This document shows, piece after piece, positions 1 to 9,177 of a stretch of 64,000 nucleotides of DNA. Every line of letters starts with the position of its first letter. The first letter of the stretch is position 1. Both the position numbers and the translations under genes were made by a program. Source of the DNA: Solibacillus palustris (lineage in GTDB: Bacteria > Bacillota > Bacilli > Bacillales_A > Planococcaceae); NCBI RefSeq assembly GCF_022549215.1, contig NZ_JAKZFC010000001.1, positions 1,116,001 to 1,180,000 on the forward strand. The letters are read 5' to 3'. The notes below the pieces were generated by a model. The model made no database searches, had not been told where the DNA came from, and saw only the letters and a list, made by a program, of their open reading frames with translations.

Positions 1-378
1 GCCTCAGAACTCGAAAAAATTTGGATGAATGTCTATTTAGAAGATAATGACTTTCCGTTATGGAAAATTATTGTACTAACAGTTTTGGTTTGCTTTGTAG
101 TATTTGTTTGGAAAAGAGAAAGAGTAGCGTTCAAGAAAAGAAAAACTGCTTCAATGGTAGTGAATATAGTATTGTTCGTCTTACTATTTTCAAGCTATAA
201 CTTGTTTTTTAAATGGTATGGTGTAGCAAATTTAGCGATATTTTCACTTTTTATGGCCTTTTATATGACGGTGGATTACATTGTGGATAGGAAATTTAAT
301 CAATCTAAGTTGTCATGGAACCAATACTTAATAGGATTAGTACTTACTTTAGGAATAGTATTTGTCTTATTCGTATAA
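1..378 (+). CDS. Membrane protein of unknown function, 5' end outside window
   Basis: The reading frame is open from the first base of the window. The first internal ATG (position 25) has no ribosome site, so this is probably the 3' part of a longer gene. The visible product has about four hydrophobic segments separated by short basic stretches (for example KRERVAFKKRK), as in a small polytopic inner-membrane protein. No motif is recognised. It ends just before a strong hairpin shared with the convergent cheX-like gene. No function can be assigned. Confidence 0.6.
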   Translation, partial: ASELEKIWMNVYLEDNDFPLWKIIVLTVLVCFVVFVWKRERVAFKKRKTASMVVNIVLFVLLFSSYNLFFKWYGVANLAIFSLFMAFYMTVDYIVDRKFNQSKLSWNQYLIGLVLTLGIVFVLFV

Positions 379-416
379 AAAATCGCTCGCATGCTTCTAT
401 GCGAACGATTTTTTTG
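379..416. terminator. Bidirectional intrinsic terminator
   Basis: A 13-bp stem with one mismatch (AAATCGCTCGCAT / ATGCGAACGATTT) has a short loop and a T-run on the + side and an A-run on the left. It sits between two convergent genes and can serve both. Confidence 0.85.
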
Positions 417-419
417 TTT

Positions 420-878
420 TTAGTTTTCATCATCAATTGTGTATAAAATGCAAATGTCACCAATGCCTTCGATTGTAGCAGGTAACTTAAATGCTTGTTG
501 GAAGCCAAATAGTTTCGTGTGGCCGACCATCACTGTTGGAGGGGTAATATCTAGCTCTAAATCATTCTGGCCGGTAAATGTACATAAATTACCTGCAATC
601 ATATTACCAAGCTCCCCCGTAAATGATTCAAGCATTGGACCCTCAAGTGGCATACCGAACATGCCTGAACCAACTGCACCGAAAATTTCAGGTGATCCAT
701 CGATAATAATACGTCCCTTTAAATCGCCAACTAAGCCGATTAAAACACCCATTTCCTTTTGCTCATATGGCTCATTAGCAATACTGGGTGATTTCACGTC
801 TATATTCATAGGTAAAATAGTTTTTAATGAATGTATGGTCCCATTTAAAATCGTTTGAATATGTTTCGAAGCGTTCAA
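420..878 (-). CDS. CheX-family chemotaxis phosphatase-like protein
   Basis: This 152-residue protein has the layout of the CheC/CheX/FliY phosphatase superfamily. Near residue 88 it reads ESFTGELGNMIAGN, which matches the family's E-x2-N active-site helix used to dephosphorylate CheY-P. CheX-type proteins of this length act as cytoplasmic dimers. The start is TTG at 878: an in-frame TAA lies just upstream and the N-terminus then fits the family, although GGAGG lies about 13 nt away. The gene is alone, with no chemotaxis neighbours, so its partner response regulator is unknown. Confidence 0.8.
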   Translation of the reverse strand: MNASKHIQTILNGTIHSLKTILPMNIDVKSPSIANEPYEQKEMGVLIGLVGDLKGRIIIDGSPEIFGAVGSGMFGMPLEGPMLESFTGELGNMIAGNLCTFTGQNDLELDITPPTVMVGHTKLFGFQQAFKLPATIEGIGDICILYTIDDEN

Positions 879-991
879 AAATTAACACGTCCTCCCATGA
901 ACCTTTACAATATTTTACCACTATTTTCGACAAAATGTATAGATAAAATGTCGAATAATTGAACTTGATTTAACCGAGGTGGAATTGATTA

Positions 992-1020
992 TTGACGTAT
1001 GATAATATAATCATTATAAT
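992..1020 (+). promoter_or_regulatory. SigA-type promoter of the Fur-box unit
   Basis: TTGACG (992-997) and a perfect TATAAT (1015-1020) are separated by exactly 17 nt. The Fur-like box starts 6 nt after the -10, so a bound repressor would cover the transcription start. Confidence 0.8.
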
Positions 1021-1025
1021 GATAT

Positions 1026-1040
1026 TGATAATTATTATCG
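1026..1040 (+). promoter_or_regulatory. Fur box
   Basis: TGATAATTATTATCG matches the Bacillus 7-1-7 Fur consensus TGATAATNATTATCA at every position but the last. It overlaps the expected +1 of the promoter at 992-1020, the classical position for iron-dependent repression. Confidence 0.75.
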
Positions 1041-1063
1041 ATTGATAAAGGGCGGTGTAACAA

Positions 1064-1144
1064 ATGCTTTATACATTGATTGGAGCAACGGTGCTAGCGT
1101 ATTTAGCGATTGGCAATTATGTATTAAAAAATACAGTGAAATAA
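1064..1144 (+). CDS. 26-residue membrane micropeptide, predicted Fur-regulated
   Basis: This short ORF has its own promoter, Fur box, ribosome site (AAAGGGCGGTG, about 8 nt before the ATG) and terminator, so it forms a complete unit of roughly 190 nt. The product begins MLYTLIGATVLAYLAIGN and has one hydrophobic segment followed by a short polar tail ending in Lys, like a single-pass membrane micropeptide. B. subtilis is known to make small Fur-regulated products (FsrA, FbpA, FbpB, FbpC), but I see no clear similarity to them. The RNA itself could instead be the functional product, with the ORF secondary. Confidence 0.55.
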   Translation: MLYTLIGATVLAYLAIGNYVLKNTVK

Positions 1145-1182
1145 TACCGCAATCTATAACTTTAAAAAATAAATCATTCCAT

Positions 1183-1214
1183 CGCATTGTCACAATTGAT
1201 AATGCGCTTTTTTT
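1183..1214 (+). terminator. Terminator of the Fur-box unit
   Basis: A 10-bp stem (CGCATTGTCA / TGATAATGCG, one G-T pair) with a CAAT loop is followed by CTTTTTTTA. It closes the transcript that carries the 26-codon ORF. Confidence 0.8.
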
Positions 1215-1331
1215 ATAGCTATTTCTATAAAAACCTAATCGATAATAAGTAATAAATGAAGCTTGTTGATATGATTCAATTTACAGTTAGAAATCGTACA
1301 AAGCATTTAGAAAGATTTAACAGGAAATGAT

Positions 1332-1361
1332 CATTTTCGATTTTGAAAATGGCCTTTTTTC
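1332..1361 (+). terminator. Orphan hairpin with T-run
   Basis: CATTTTC / GAAAATG followed by GGCCTTTTTTC looks like an intrinsic terminator, but no gene precedes it closely on the + strand. Otherwise the 1215-1540 stretch shows nothing convincing except AT-rich DNA upstream of dynA. Confidence 0.5.
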
Positions 1362-1543
1362 TTAACTGTCAATTATCGGAAAATAGCAATTTAGATACAT
1401 AAAGTTAAGTGAATTCAAGGAATTTATGGAAAAAAATGATTCTGACAATAATTTTTGCGAAAACGTGCCGATTTTCTCTAAAAATCATGGTACTATAGAT
1501 TTGTGACAAAACTAAGGCAAAACCGTATAAAGGGGAAACAAGT

Positions 1544-4500
1544 ATGACATTGTTTGATGATAAAATTCAAGGATTGTTACAACAATCTGCATTACAATAC
1601 ATAATTTATAAAGAAAACGAAGATACAGAGCGCATTGAAAAATTAAACCTTTTCGCGCGCAAATTATTACAAAAAGAATTCGTAATTGGTTTTGCGGGGC
1701 ACTTCTCTGCTGGTAAATCAAGTATGATCAATGCATTATCTGGAGAGAACATTTTAGCAACAAGTCCAATTCCGACAAGTGCTAACATCGTAAAGGTGCA
1801 TAAATCAGATGAGGACTTTGCAATTCTTTATTTACACAACGAAAAGCCAGTTAAATTTGAGGCTGGTTATGATATTAAGCAAGTAAAAGAACTAAGTAAA
1901 AATGGTGAGCTCGTTTCACAAATTGAAATTGGCCATAGTACATCAAGTTTGCCAGAAGGTGTAACCGTAATGGATACACCAGGGGTTGACTCAACAGATG
2001 ATGCACACGCGATGAGTACAGAGTCTGCACTACATATTGCAGATATGGTGTTCTATACAATGGACTACAATCACGTCCAATCCGAGTTAAACTTTCAATT
2101 TACGAAGCAATTGATGAAATATAATCCAAACGTCTATTTAATTGTTAACCAAATTGATAAGCACCGTGATACAGAGCTATCTTTCGAAGATTTCAAACAA
2201 TCAGTGCACAATTCATTCGCAGCGTGGGGCGTTTATCCGAAAGATATTTTCTTCACGTCTTTACGTGAAAAAGAATTACCAAATAACGATTTCGATAAAG
2301 TGAAAAAAATCGTTATGGATTCAATGAACGATTGGCAGGATCAATTAATTTTAACAGCGGAAAACACGCTAACAAAATTACAGCATGAGCATGAAACATA
2401 CTTGGAAGAAGAGAAGCAAGATCGTTTCACAACGTATGCAGAAGTGGTGTCAGAAGATGATTGGCAGCACCGTGATGATATTTTAGAGCAATACGATAAA
2501 TTAACGCGTCAAACGGAACTTTTCTCATTTGACGTATTTGATAAGCAATTTGATGAAAACCGTAAAGAACTTCTTGCAAACGCTGCCATTATGCCAGCTG
2601 ATGTACGTGAAAAATTACGTGAGTATTTGGAAAGTCAGCAAGATGATTTTAAAGTGGGCGGTCTATTCACAGCCAAAAAGAAAACTGCAGAAGCGAAAGT
2701 ACAGCGTCAAGAAGATGCGTATGTGGCATTTAACCACGTTGTACAATCACAAATTACGGGTCATATGAAGGCATTAATGAAAACAGCATTAAAGGATGTA
2801 GGTGCACTAAACGATGAGCGTGCAGCAGCCATTGATGCGAAGGAATTTAACTTCCCATTTTCAATTATAGAAGACCAAGTACAAAAAAGTGCGGTCATTA
2901 CAGGGGATGCGGTACTGAACTTTGCTAACCGTGTGTCTGAAGCGGTAAAACGTTACTTCATTCAAATGACAGACGCTTGGAAGCTAGAGCAAAAAGCAAC
3001 ATTAGAACAAGTAGCAGCCGAAGCAGCAGCGCCAGTCAAATTAAAAATTAATGCGATGACAGAAAAAGTACAAGCATTAAAACACATCATTCAAGTTGAA
3101 CAATTCCAAGCATTTAGCAATACGCTAATGAAGCAAGTATCAAACGAAATTCGCGCGGAATCAAAAATTCATTTAGAAAAATGGACGCGTGAGCATGAGC
3201 AGGCGTTAAAGGATATTCGTCCGTTTGATGAATCGATGTTACTAACGAATACAGCAGCAGAGGAAATCGTTGAAGACCAACAGCTTGAAAAAATCGGCTC
3301 AGGTTTAAATATTGAAAAAGTTACAGAGCGTGCATTAAAAACAGCTCATATTTTATCAGATGTGCAGGGCTTTAAAGAGGTTTCGAACTTCTTGACGAAA
3401 AAGGTCGAACGTTTGCAAAAACGTGATTTTACAATCGCTTTATTCGGTGCGTTCTCTGCAGGTAAATCAAGCTTCTCGAATGCATTAATGGGTGATAGAG
3501 TATTACCAGTTTCACCAAACCCAACAACTGCAGCGATTAACAAAATTCGCCCAGTAACACCAGACCATCCACATGAAACAGCGGATGTGCACTTAAAAAC
3601 AGAAGGGCAATTATTAGAAGATATTAAAAGTTCATACGCGGCAATTGGCTTAACGGTTAATTCGTTACAAGAAGCGTTTGACCGTGCAGCGGAAGGTTTA
3701 GCGGTGCAATTGTCTGATGAGCGCTTAAATGTCCATAAATCATTTATTCGTGCCTATTCTGAAGGATACGAAACATTCTTGCCGAAATTAGGTACGACAT
3801 TACGTGTAAACCGACATGATTTCGAAAAGTATGTAGCGCAAGAAAATCGTTCATGTTTCGTTGATAATATTGATTTCTATTTTGATTCTCCACTTACTCG
3901 TATGGGTGTTACATTAGTCGATACACCAGGTGCAGACTCAATTAACGCACGTCATACAGGGGTTGCGTTTGATTATATTCGTAATGCGGATGCGATTTTA
4001 TTCATTACGTATTACAACCATGCCTTCGCAAAAGCTGATCGTGAATTCTTAATTCAATTAGGTCGTGTAAAGGATGCCTTCGAGTTAGATAAAATGTTCT
4101 TCATTGTCAATGCGATTGATTTAGCGTCAACAATGGAAGAAGAGGAAGAAGTAAAAGGCTATGTACGCACAGAGTTACAACGCTTCGGAATCCGTTTCCC
4201 AAGACTTTACGGCGTATCAAGCTTACTTGCATTAAAAGAAAAGCAAGAACAAAAAGAACATGAATCAGGTATGGCACCGTTTGAAGATGCATTCCATCAC
4301 TTCTTAAACGACGAGTTAATGGGCATTGCGGTACAAGCCTTACAAGAAGAAATAGAGAAAACAGAGGACCGTCTGCATGATTTAATTACGCAAACCGAAG
4401 ACAACTTAAAGCGTAAAGATGAGCGTTTAGGAGAACTTGCACACTTAGAGCAGCACGTGCGCGGAAAATACCAAACAACGCAAACATCGATGGTAGAAAG

Positions 4501-5155
4501 TGACTCAAAGCAAGAGCTAGATGAACTACTTTATTACGTATTACAGCGTGTGTACTACCGTTACCCTGATTTCTTCCGCGAAAGCTACAACCCGTCGACA
4601 TTTGCACAAATGCCGGTACAGCAAGCGTTAGAAACAGCGCTAAAAGAAGTGTTACAAGCATTAAGCTTTGACTTTGCACAGGAATTACGTGTAACGAACT
4701 TCCGTTTAGCACAATTTGTTGAAAAGAAAATGAATGAACGCTACAAAGATGAAGCACGTGATTTAAAAGAGTTAAACCCAAGCTTTGCATTTATGGCTTA
4801 TGAAACGGGCGAGCCAGAAATTTTGGATTACACAGGACCATTTAACGACCCAGCCCCATATGTAGGCGTGAAATCAAACTTCAAAAATGTTAAAGCCTTC
4901 TTCGAGAAAAACGAAAAAGAACTATTACGTGACGCGTTAGAGCAATTAACAAAGCCAGATGCACAAAAATATTTGGATACAGAAAAGGTCAAATTAATCG
5001 AATGGGCGAATCGTTTCATTGCAATTGAAGCAGAAGGGTTACGTCAACATATGCTAGAACAAGCCGTCGAGCAAATTGAGACAGAGCGCTTGTTATTACA
5101 AGAAGAAAGCCGTTTAGCAGTTTGGAAAGATATCTACGCACAATTAAAAGCGTAA
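1544..5155 (+). CDS. dynA: Double dynamin-like GTPase (DynA/YpbR type)
   Basis: This 1203-residue protein carries two complete dynamin GTPase modules in tandem, as in B. subtilis DynA (about 1190 residues). The first has the P-loop GHFSAGKSS at residues 52-60 and switch motif DTPGVDS near 146. The second has GAFSAGKSS at 635-643 and DTPGADS. Long helical stalk regions follow each G domain. DynA is known to tether and fuse membranes without nucleotide-dependent cycling and to protect the membrane during phage or antibiotic stress. The start has AAAGGGG 8 nt upstream. It lies 12 nt before a rhodanese gene, so the two are probably cotranscribed. Confidence 0.93.
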   Translation: MTLFDDKIQGLLQQSALQYIIYKENEDTERIEKLNLFARKLLQKEFVIGFAGHFSAGKSSMINALSGENILATSPIPTSANIVKVHKSDEDFAILYLHNEKPVKFEAGYDIKQVKELSKNGELVSQIEIGHSTSSLPEGVTVMDTPGVDSTDDAHAMSTESALHIADMVFYTMDYNHVQSELNFQFTKQLMKYNPNVYLIVNQIDKHRDTELSFEDFKQSVHNSFAAWGVYPKDIFFTSLREKELPNNDFDKVKKIVMDSMNDWQDQLILTAENTLTKLQHEHETYLEEEKQDRFTTYAEVVSEDDWQHRDDILEQYDKLTRQTELFSFDVFDKQFDENRKELLANAAIMPADVREKLREYLESQQDDFKVGGLFTAKKKTAEAKVQRQEDAYVAFNHVVQSQITGHMKALMKTALKDVGALNDERAAAIDAKEFNFPFSIIEDQVQKSAVITGDAVLNFANRVSEAVKRYFIQMTDAWKLEQKATLEQVAAEAAAPVKLKINAMTEKVQALKHIIQVEQFQAFSNTLMKQVSNEIRAESKIHLEKWTREHEQALKDIRPFDESMLLTNTAAEEIVEDQQLEKIGSGLNIEKVTERALKTAHILSDVQGFKEVSNFLTKKVERLQKRDFTIALFGAFSAGKSSFSNALMGDRVLPVSPNPTTAAINKIRPVTPDHPHETADVHLKTEGQLLEDIKSSYAAIGLTVNSLQEAFDRAAEGLAVQLSDERLNVHKSFIRAYSEGYETFLPKLGTTLRVNRHDFEKYVAQENRSCFVDNIDFYFDSPLTRMGVTLVDTPGADSINARHTGVAFDYIRNADAILFITYYNHAFAKADREFLIQLGRVKDAFELDKMFFIVNAIDLASTMEEEEEVKGYVRTELQRFGIRFPRLYGVSSLLALKEKQEQKEHESGMAPFEDAFHHFLNDELMGIAVQALQEEIEKTEDRLHDLITQTEDNLKRKDERLGELAHLEQHVRGKYQTTQTSMVESDSKQELDELLYYVLQRVYYRYPDFFRESYNPSTFAQMPVQQALETALKEVLQALSFDFAQELRVTNFRLAQFVEKKMNERYKDEARDLKELNPSFAFMAYETGEPEILDYTGPFNDPAPYVGVKSNFKNVKAFFEKNEKELLRDALEQLTKPDAQKYLDTEKVKLIEWANRFIAIEAEGLRQHMLEQAVEQIETERLLLQEESRLAVWKDIYAQLKA

Positions 5156-5167
5156 AGGGGAATCGAT

Positions 5168-5980
5168 ATGCAATCAACGATTTTTGTATCAGCCAATAAA
5201 ATGGAACGTAACGGACGAATCATTGACGTCCGTTACGATTTAACAAATGAACAATTTGGCAAACAATTATATAAGGAAGGGCATATTGAAGGCGCAATTT
5301 ATTGGGATTTAAACGATGACCTTTCCGATATGACACGTGATGAAGGACGTCATCCACTTCCAAGTAAAGAGCAACTACAACAGCTTTTCGAGCAAAATGG
5401 ATTATATGTTAATGATGCCATTTACATTTATGACCAAGGTGCATCACCATTCGCAACTCGTGCCTGGTGGATTCTACACTATGCTGGCTTTAATCATGCT
5501 TACGTTGTAAACGGTGGCTTTGAAGCAATGAAGGGGGCAGGATTTTCTATATCGAAGGAAGTTCCTATATTTGCTCCTACAATGTTGAATTTACAATGGA
5601 ATGACGAGATATTATTGAAACGTTCGGACATGGTACGATTAATTAATGGCGAATCTAAGACAACCATACTGGATGCTCGTGCAAATGCGCGTTACCGTGG
5701 GGAGATAGAGCCACTAGATGCCATTGCAGGCCACATCCCAACAGCAAAAAACTACGATTGGGAACAGCTACGCGAAGGTAAAGACTTAGTTATAACGTCA
5801 TCCTTATTAGCAAAAGTAAAAAAAGACGAGGATATTGTTGTGTACTGTGGTTCAGGTGTAACTGCTACTCCAGTTTATTCGATTTTAAAACAGGCGGGCT
5901 ATGAAAAAGTAAAAATTTACATGGCTGGCTATAGTGACTGGGTAAAGCACGAAACAGTTGAACAAAGCGAGAATTTGTAA
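5168..5980 (+). CDS. Two-domain rhodanese (thiosulfate/mercaptopyruvate sulfurtransferase)
   Basis: This 270-residue cytoplasmic protein has two rhodanese folds. The C-terminal domain carries the active loop CGSGVTA with the catalytic Cys at residue 227. The CGSGVT form is typical of the SseA/mercaptopyruvate sulfurtransferase branch. It transfers sulfane sulfur to cyanide or thiol acceptors; the true substrate is not known. RBS AAAGGGG precedes the ATG, 12 nt after dynA, and a perfect 12-bp terminator follows, which marks a two-gene operon. Confidence 0.88.
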   Translation: MQSTIFVSANKMERNGRIIDVRYDLTNEQFGKQLYKEGHIEGAIYWDLNDDLSDMTRDEGRHPLPSKEQLQQLFEQNGLYVNDAIYIYDQGASPFATRAWWILHYAGFNHAYVVNGGFEAMKGAGFSISKEVPIFAPTMLNLQWNDEILLKRSDMVRLINGESKTTILDARANARYRGEIEPLDAIAGHIPTAKNYDWEQLREGKDLVITSSLLAKVKKDEDIVVYCGSGVTATPVYSILKQAGYEKVKIYMAGYSDWVKHETVEQSENL

Positions 5981-6013
5981 GCACAACGGAATTAGCTCAA
6001 AGAAAAAGATTTA

Positions 6014-6048
6014 GCGCAATTTTTCATAACTTGAAAAATTGCGCTTTT
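6014..6048 (+). terminator. Terminator of dynA-rhodanese operon
   Basis: A perfect 12-bp stem GCGCAATTTTTC / GAAAAATTGCGC with a 7-nt loop is followed by TTTTC. Confidence 0.88.
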
Positions 6049-6140
6049 CATTTGTAAAATTTATGCAAAAATGAGTCGCTATTCATAAAATGTGATAAAG
6101 TATATATAAATGAGATTGCAGAATAAAGGAGTGAAAAGTT

Positions 6141-6950
6141 ATGTTTTTTAAGAAAAAATCTGAACAGCATACACAATCTGGTGTAAATATGGTCAATGGA
6201 TTTGTATCATTTCAGGCAATTAAGCTTAATGTACATTGCTTTGAAATTGACGGTGTATTAATCGATACTGGCTCGGCATCACTCTTACAGGAATTTAAGC
6301 CATTTTTCTCACAGCTTGATATCGATCAAATTGTGCTAACGCATTATCATGAAGATCATTCAGGAGGTGCGCATTATTTACAAACAAAATATAATGTACC
6401 TGTTTATATGAGTGACGTTCGTCGCCAAGAGTGTACATATAAAGCAAGATATCCGTTATACCGCAAGCTATTTTGGGGTAGTCGTGAGCCGTTTGAAGCA
6501 AATGGGATTGGTAACCGTTTTTCATCACGTACGGCAAACTGGCAAGTAATTAAAACACCTGGGCATTCAGATGATCATTTAGCATTTTTAAATGAACAAA
6601 CGGGCCAGCTATTTACAGGAGATTTATATGTAACACCAAAAACAAAGGTTGTATTACGTGAGGAAAGTATTCCACAAATTATATCTTCCATAGAGCGTGT
6701 ATTAACCTATGATTTTGGCGAGGTATTTTGTAACCATGCAGGCTATATAAAGGACGGAAAACAAGCGTTACGTACGAAGCTAGATTATTTACAAGATTTA
6801 CGTGGCAAAATTGAAATGATGAATGACGAAGGGCTGTCTGTGAAGGAAATTACTGGGCAACTTTTCGAGAAAAAATATCCGATTATGAAACTGTCGTTAG
6901 GTGAATGGGACTCAGCGCATATTGTGTCATCGGTATTACGTAAAAGCTAA
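6141..6950 (+). CDS. MBL-fold metallohydrolase
   Basis: This 269-residue member of the metallo-beta-lactamase superfamily has the HYHEDH metal motif at residues 68-73, GHSDDH for the next ligand, GDLYV for the bridging Asp and a late NHAG His. Two metal ions in a hydrolase centre are expected. No signal peptide is visible, so it is cytoplasmic. The substrate is unknown; the closest general type is the glyoxalase II-like group. The gene is monocistronic: RBS AAAGGAGTG lies upstream and a hairpin terminator downstream. Confidence 0.82.
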   Translation: MFFKKKSEQHTQSGVNMVNGFVSFQAIKLNVHCFEIDGVLIDTGSASLLQEFKPFFSQLDIDQIVLTHYHEDHSGGAHYLQTKYNVPVYMSDVRRQECTYKARYPLYRKLFWGSREPFEANGIGNRFSSRTANWQVIKTPGHSDDHLAFLNEQTGQLFTGDLYVTPKTKVVLREESIPQIISSIERVLTYDFGEVFCNHAGYIKDGKQALRTKLDYLQDLRGKIEMMNDEGLSVKEITGQLFEKKYPIMKLSLGEWDSAHIVSSVLRKS

Positions 6951-6958
6951 AAAATGGG

Positions 6959-6996
6959 GAGAATTTCTTATGCGAGTTATAGAAATTCTCTTTTTT
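6959..6996 (+). terminator. Terminator of MBL gene
   Basis: GAGAATTTCT / AGAAATTCTC stem followed by TTTTTT. Confidence 0.85.
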
Positions 6997-7245
6997 GTTG
7001 ATTGATAAATATGCAATAAAATCTTTACAATTCCTTTACAATTAAAATAATTGTAAAAAGGGTAAGATAATATTTAATAATTAATTAGATATTTTTTTTG
7101 TCGAAAATGTCGAATTTCGTCATATTATTATCTTTTTTTGTTGTTGTTCTGAAAATTCCGGCGAGTTTGTAGTGCCTACATGAAAAAGAAGTAACGAACC
7201 GATTGTTGCGCATTGTAAATATTTTGTTAAGAACAACTAGAAGTA

Positions 7246-7275
7246 TTGAAGATATTGAAAAATAGATGTTATGAT
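7246..7275 (+). promoter_or_regulatory. SigA-type promoter of the DUF47-pit operon
   Basis: TTGAAG (7246-7251) and TATGAT (7270-7275) are 18 nt apart, about 48 nt before the start codon. The 7000-7245 stretch is AT-rich and shows no further feature I can name. Confidence 0.55.
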
Positions 7276-7322
7276 AGCAAAGGTTTTGATTTACAAACTT
7301 AACTTTAGGAGGATTCACATCC

Positions 7323-7943
7323 ATGTTTAACTCAAAAAAACCAGATCCATTTTTCGAAGGATTATTAAATATTGCTAAAAATGTACAGCAAGGTGTTGAC
7401 TTCGCAAAAGAAAGTACAATCACAAATGTTGCTGACTTAAAACAAATTCAAATTAAAATGAAATCATTTGAAACAGCAGGTGACAAATTAATTCACGAAT
7501 TAATAGTTAAACTAAACGATTCATTCATGACGCCAATCGAGCGTGAAGATATTTTAGCTTTAGCCATTAAATTAGATGACATTTTAGATGGGATTGAAAA
7601 CACAATCGCGCATTTCGAAATGTATGCTTTTACAGAAGTGAACCAACATATGCGTGATTTCGTAGACTATATTGCAAAATCTTCAGTTGAAGCAGTGAAA
7701 GCGATGGAGCTATTAAACAAAAAGGATTTAATTGGCATGCGACAACATGCGATTTTAATAAAGGATTACGAACGTGAATGTGACGAAATTTTCCGGAAAT
7801 CGATTACAGAGTTATTCCAAGTGGAAAAAGATCCAATTCGTTTAATCATTTTTAAAGATTTATATGAGCAGTTAGAGGAAATTGCAGACTACTGCCAAAA
7901 TGTAGCAAACACAATTGAATCTATTATTATGCGTAACGCGTAA
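7323..7943 (+). CDS. DUF47 / PhoU-like regulator of Pit phosphate transport
   Basis: This 206-residue, almost all-helical protein is the YkaA (DUF47, PhoU-like) type. It has conserved acidic positions such as DDILDGIE and the C-terminal RDLYE-like helix KDLYEQLEEIADYC. Proteins of this family sit next to Pit transporters and are thought to modulate them, probably through bound metal. A TTTAGGAGG ribosome site is well placed. It is followed after 16 nt by the pit gene, as in B. subtilis ykaA-pit. Confidence 0.9.
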   Translation: MFNSKKPDPFFEGLLNIAKNVQQGVDFAKESTITNVADLKQIQIKMKSFETAGDKLIHELIVKLNDSFMTPIEREDILALAIKLDDILDGIENTIAHFEMYAFTEVNQHMRDFVDYIAKSSVEAVKAMELLNKKDLIGMRQHAILIKDYERECDEIFRKSITELFQVEKDPIRLIIFKDLYEQLEEIADYCQNVANTIESIIMRNA

Positions 7944-7959
7944 CAAAAAGGAGTAAACT

Positions 7960-8976
7960 ATGGATACGTTATTAATTATTACCGTCCTTGTAGTCATCTT
8001 TGCGTTAGCATTCGATTTTATTAACGGCTTCCACGATACAGCGAATGCGATTGCGACTTCTGTTTCAACACGTGCGTTAAAACCTCGTGTGGCAGTTCTG
8101 ATGGCGGCAGTTATGAACTTTATCGGTGCGATAACGTTTGTAGGTGTAGCAAAAGCGGTAGCGTCAGGCATCGTTGATCCGTTCTCGTTAAACGCATTTG
8201 AAGGTGATGTAACGGGCTCGGTTGTTATTTTAGCAGCACTTAGCTCAGCGATTACATGGAACTTATTAACATGGTATTTCGGGATTCCATCAAGTTCTTC
8301 ACATACTTTAATTGGTTCAATCGCAGGTGCGGCAGTAGCATCAGCAGGCTTTGGCATTTTAAACTATGAAGGTTTCTTAAAGATTTTACAGGCGTTAATT
8401 ATTTCACCAATTATCGCATTAGCGCTTGGTTACGTTGTGATGAAAATTTTCAAATTTATCTTCCAGCGTTCACCATTATATTCAACAACTAAAGCTTTCC
8501 GTTTAACGCAAATTGGTACAGCCGCATTACAATCATTCACGCACGGTACGAACGATGCGCAAAAAGCGATGGGTATCATTACAATGGCGTTAATCGCAGC
8601 AAACTGGCAATCGACAGATGAAGTACAAGGTTGGGTACGCTTCGCCTGTGCATTAGCAATGGGTCTTGGTACATCAATAGGTGGATACAAAATCATTAAA
8701 ACAGTAGGCGGTAAAATTATGAAAATCCGTCCAATTAACGGGGTTGCAGCAGACTTGACTTCTGCATCGATTATTTTCGGTGCGACAGTGATCGCTTTAC
8801 CAGTCTCGACAACGCACGTAATTTCTTCTGCAATTATGGGTGTAGGTGCTGCACAACGTGTGAAAGGTGTTAACTGGGGCATGGCGCGTAAGATTGTTAT
8901 TACGTGGTTCATCACATTACCAATTTCAGCGGTTATGGCAGGTTTATTCTACTTCTTATTCAGTTTAATTTTCTAA
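7960..8976 (+). CDS. pit: Low-affinity inorganic phosphate transporter, PiT family
   Basis: This 338-residue integral membrane protein has about ten hydrophobic segments and the two inverted PiT signature repeats: GFHDTANAIATSV near the N-terminus and FTHGTNDAQKAMGI in the second half. It imports metal-phosphate complexes with protons. The length matches the short Gram-positive Pit proteins. It lies in an operon with the DUF47 protein and is closed by a strong terminator. Confidence 0.93.
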   Translation: MDTLLIITVLVVIFALAFDFINGFHDTANAIATSVSTRALKPRVAVLMAAVMNFIGAITFVGVAKAVASGIVDPFSLNAFEGDVTGSVVILAALSSAITWNLLTWYFGIPSSSSHTLIGSIAGAAVASAGFGILNYEGFLKILQALIISPIIALALGYVVMKIFKFIFQRSPLYSTTKAFRLTQIGTAALQSFTHGTNDAQKAMGIITMALIAANWQSTDEVQGWVRFACALAMGLGTSIGGYKIIKTVGGKIMKIRPINGVAADLTSASIIFGATVIALPVSTTHVISSAIMGVGAAQRVKGVNWGMARKIVITWFITLPISAVMAGLFYFLFSLIF

Positions 8977-8981
8977 TACAA

Positions 8982-9018
8982 AACGGCGCTCACTAATGAC
9001 TGTGAGACGCCGTTTTTT
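8982..9018 (+). terminator. Terminator of the pit operon
   Basis: AACGGCG-CTCAC / GTGAGACGCCGTT stem with one bulged base, followed by a T-run. Confidence 0.87.
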
Positions 9019-9038
9019 TAATGAAACTCATTTATCAA

Positions 9039-9177
9039 TTACGCCTCTGCGTAATTGCGTCCAGATTTTTTTCGAGCTTGATCGAAAAACTCCTTTAAAA
9101 AATCTGTGACATCCGCCGGGGCATTAACTTGATTCAGCCAGGCTTTGAACCTCGTTAAACGCAGGATATACTTAGAT
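9039..9177 (-). other. Coding-like tail downstream of the protease, no clear start
   Basis: Directly past the protease stop, another frame runs about 46 codons and reads like protein (ESKYILRLTRFKAW ... FLKEFFDQARKKSGRNYAEA), mostly amphipathic helix. An AGAGGGG ribosome-like site lies at the junction, but no ATG, GTG or TTG follows it in this frame at usable distance. It could be a small gene with an unusual start, or a former C-terminal part of the protease cut off by a frameshift. I cannot decide from the sequence. Confidence 0.35.

Noticed and set aside
439-858. 139-codon ORF antisense to the CheX-like gene
   Set aside because: No ribosome site, composition of an antisense shadow, and the minus-strand product has clear family motifs.
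1215-1540. Second small gene between the Fur-box unit and dynA
   Set aside because: Only a hairpin with T-run is visible; no ORF with a ribosome site and no clear promoter.
7085-7423. 112-codon minus-strand ORF upstream of the DUF47 gene
   Set aside because: It covers the promoter and 5' end of the DUF47 gene and reads like random AT-rich DNA.
7872-8915. Two 161-codon minus-strand ORFs across the pit gene
   Set aside because: They lie opposite a well-conserved transporter and lack ribosome sites and motifs.
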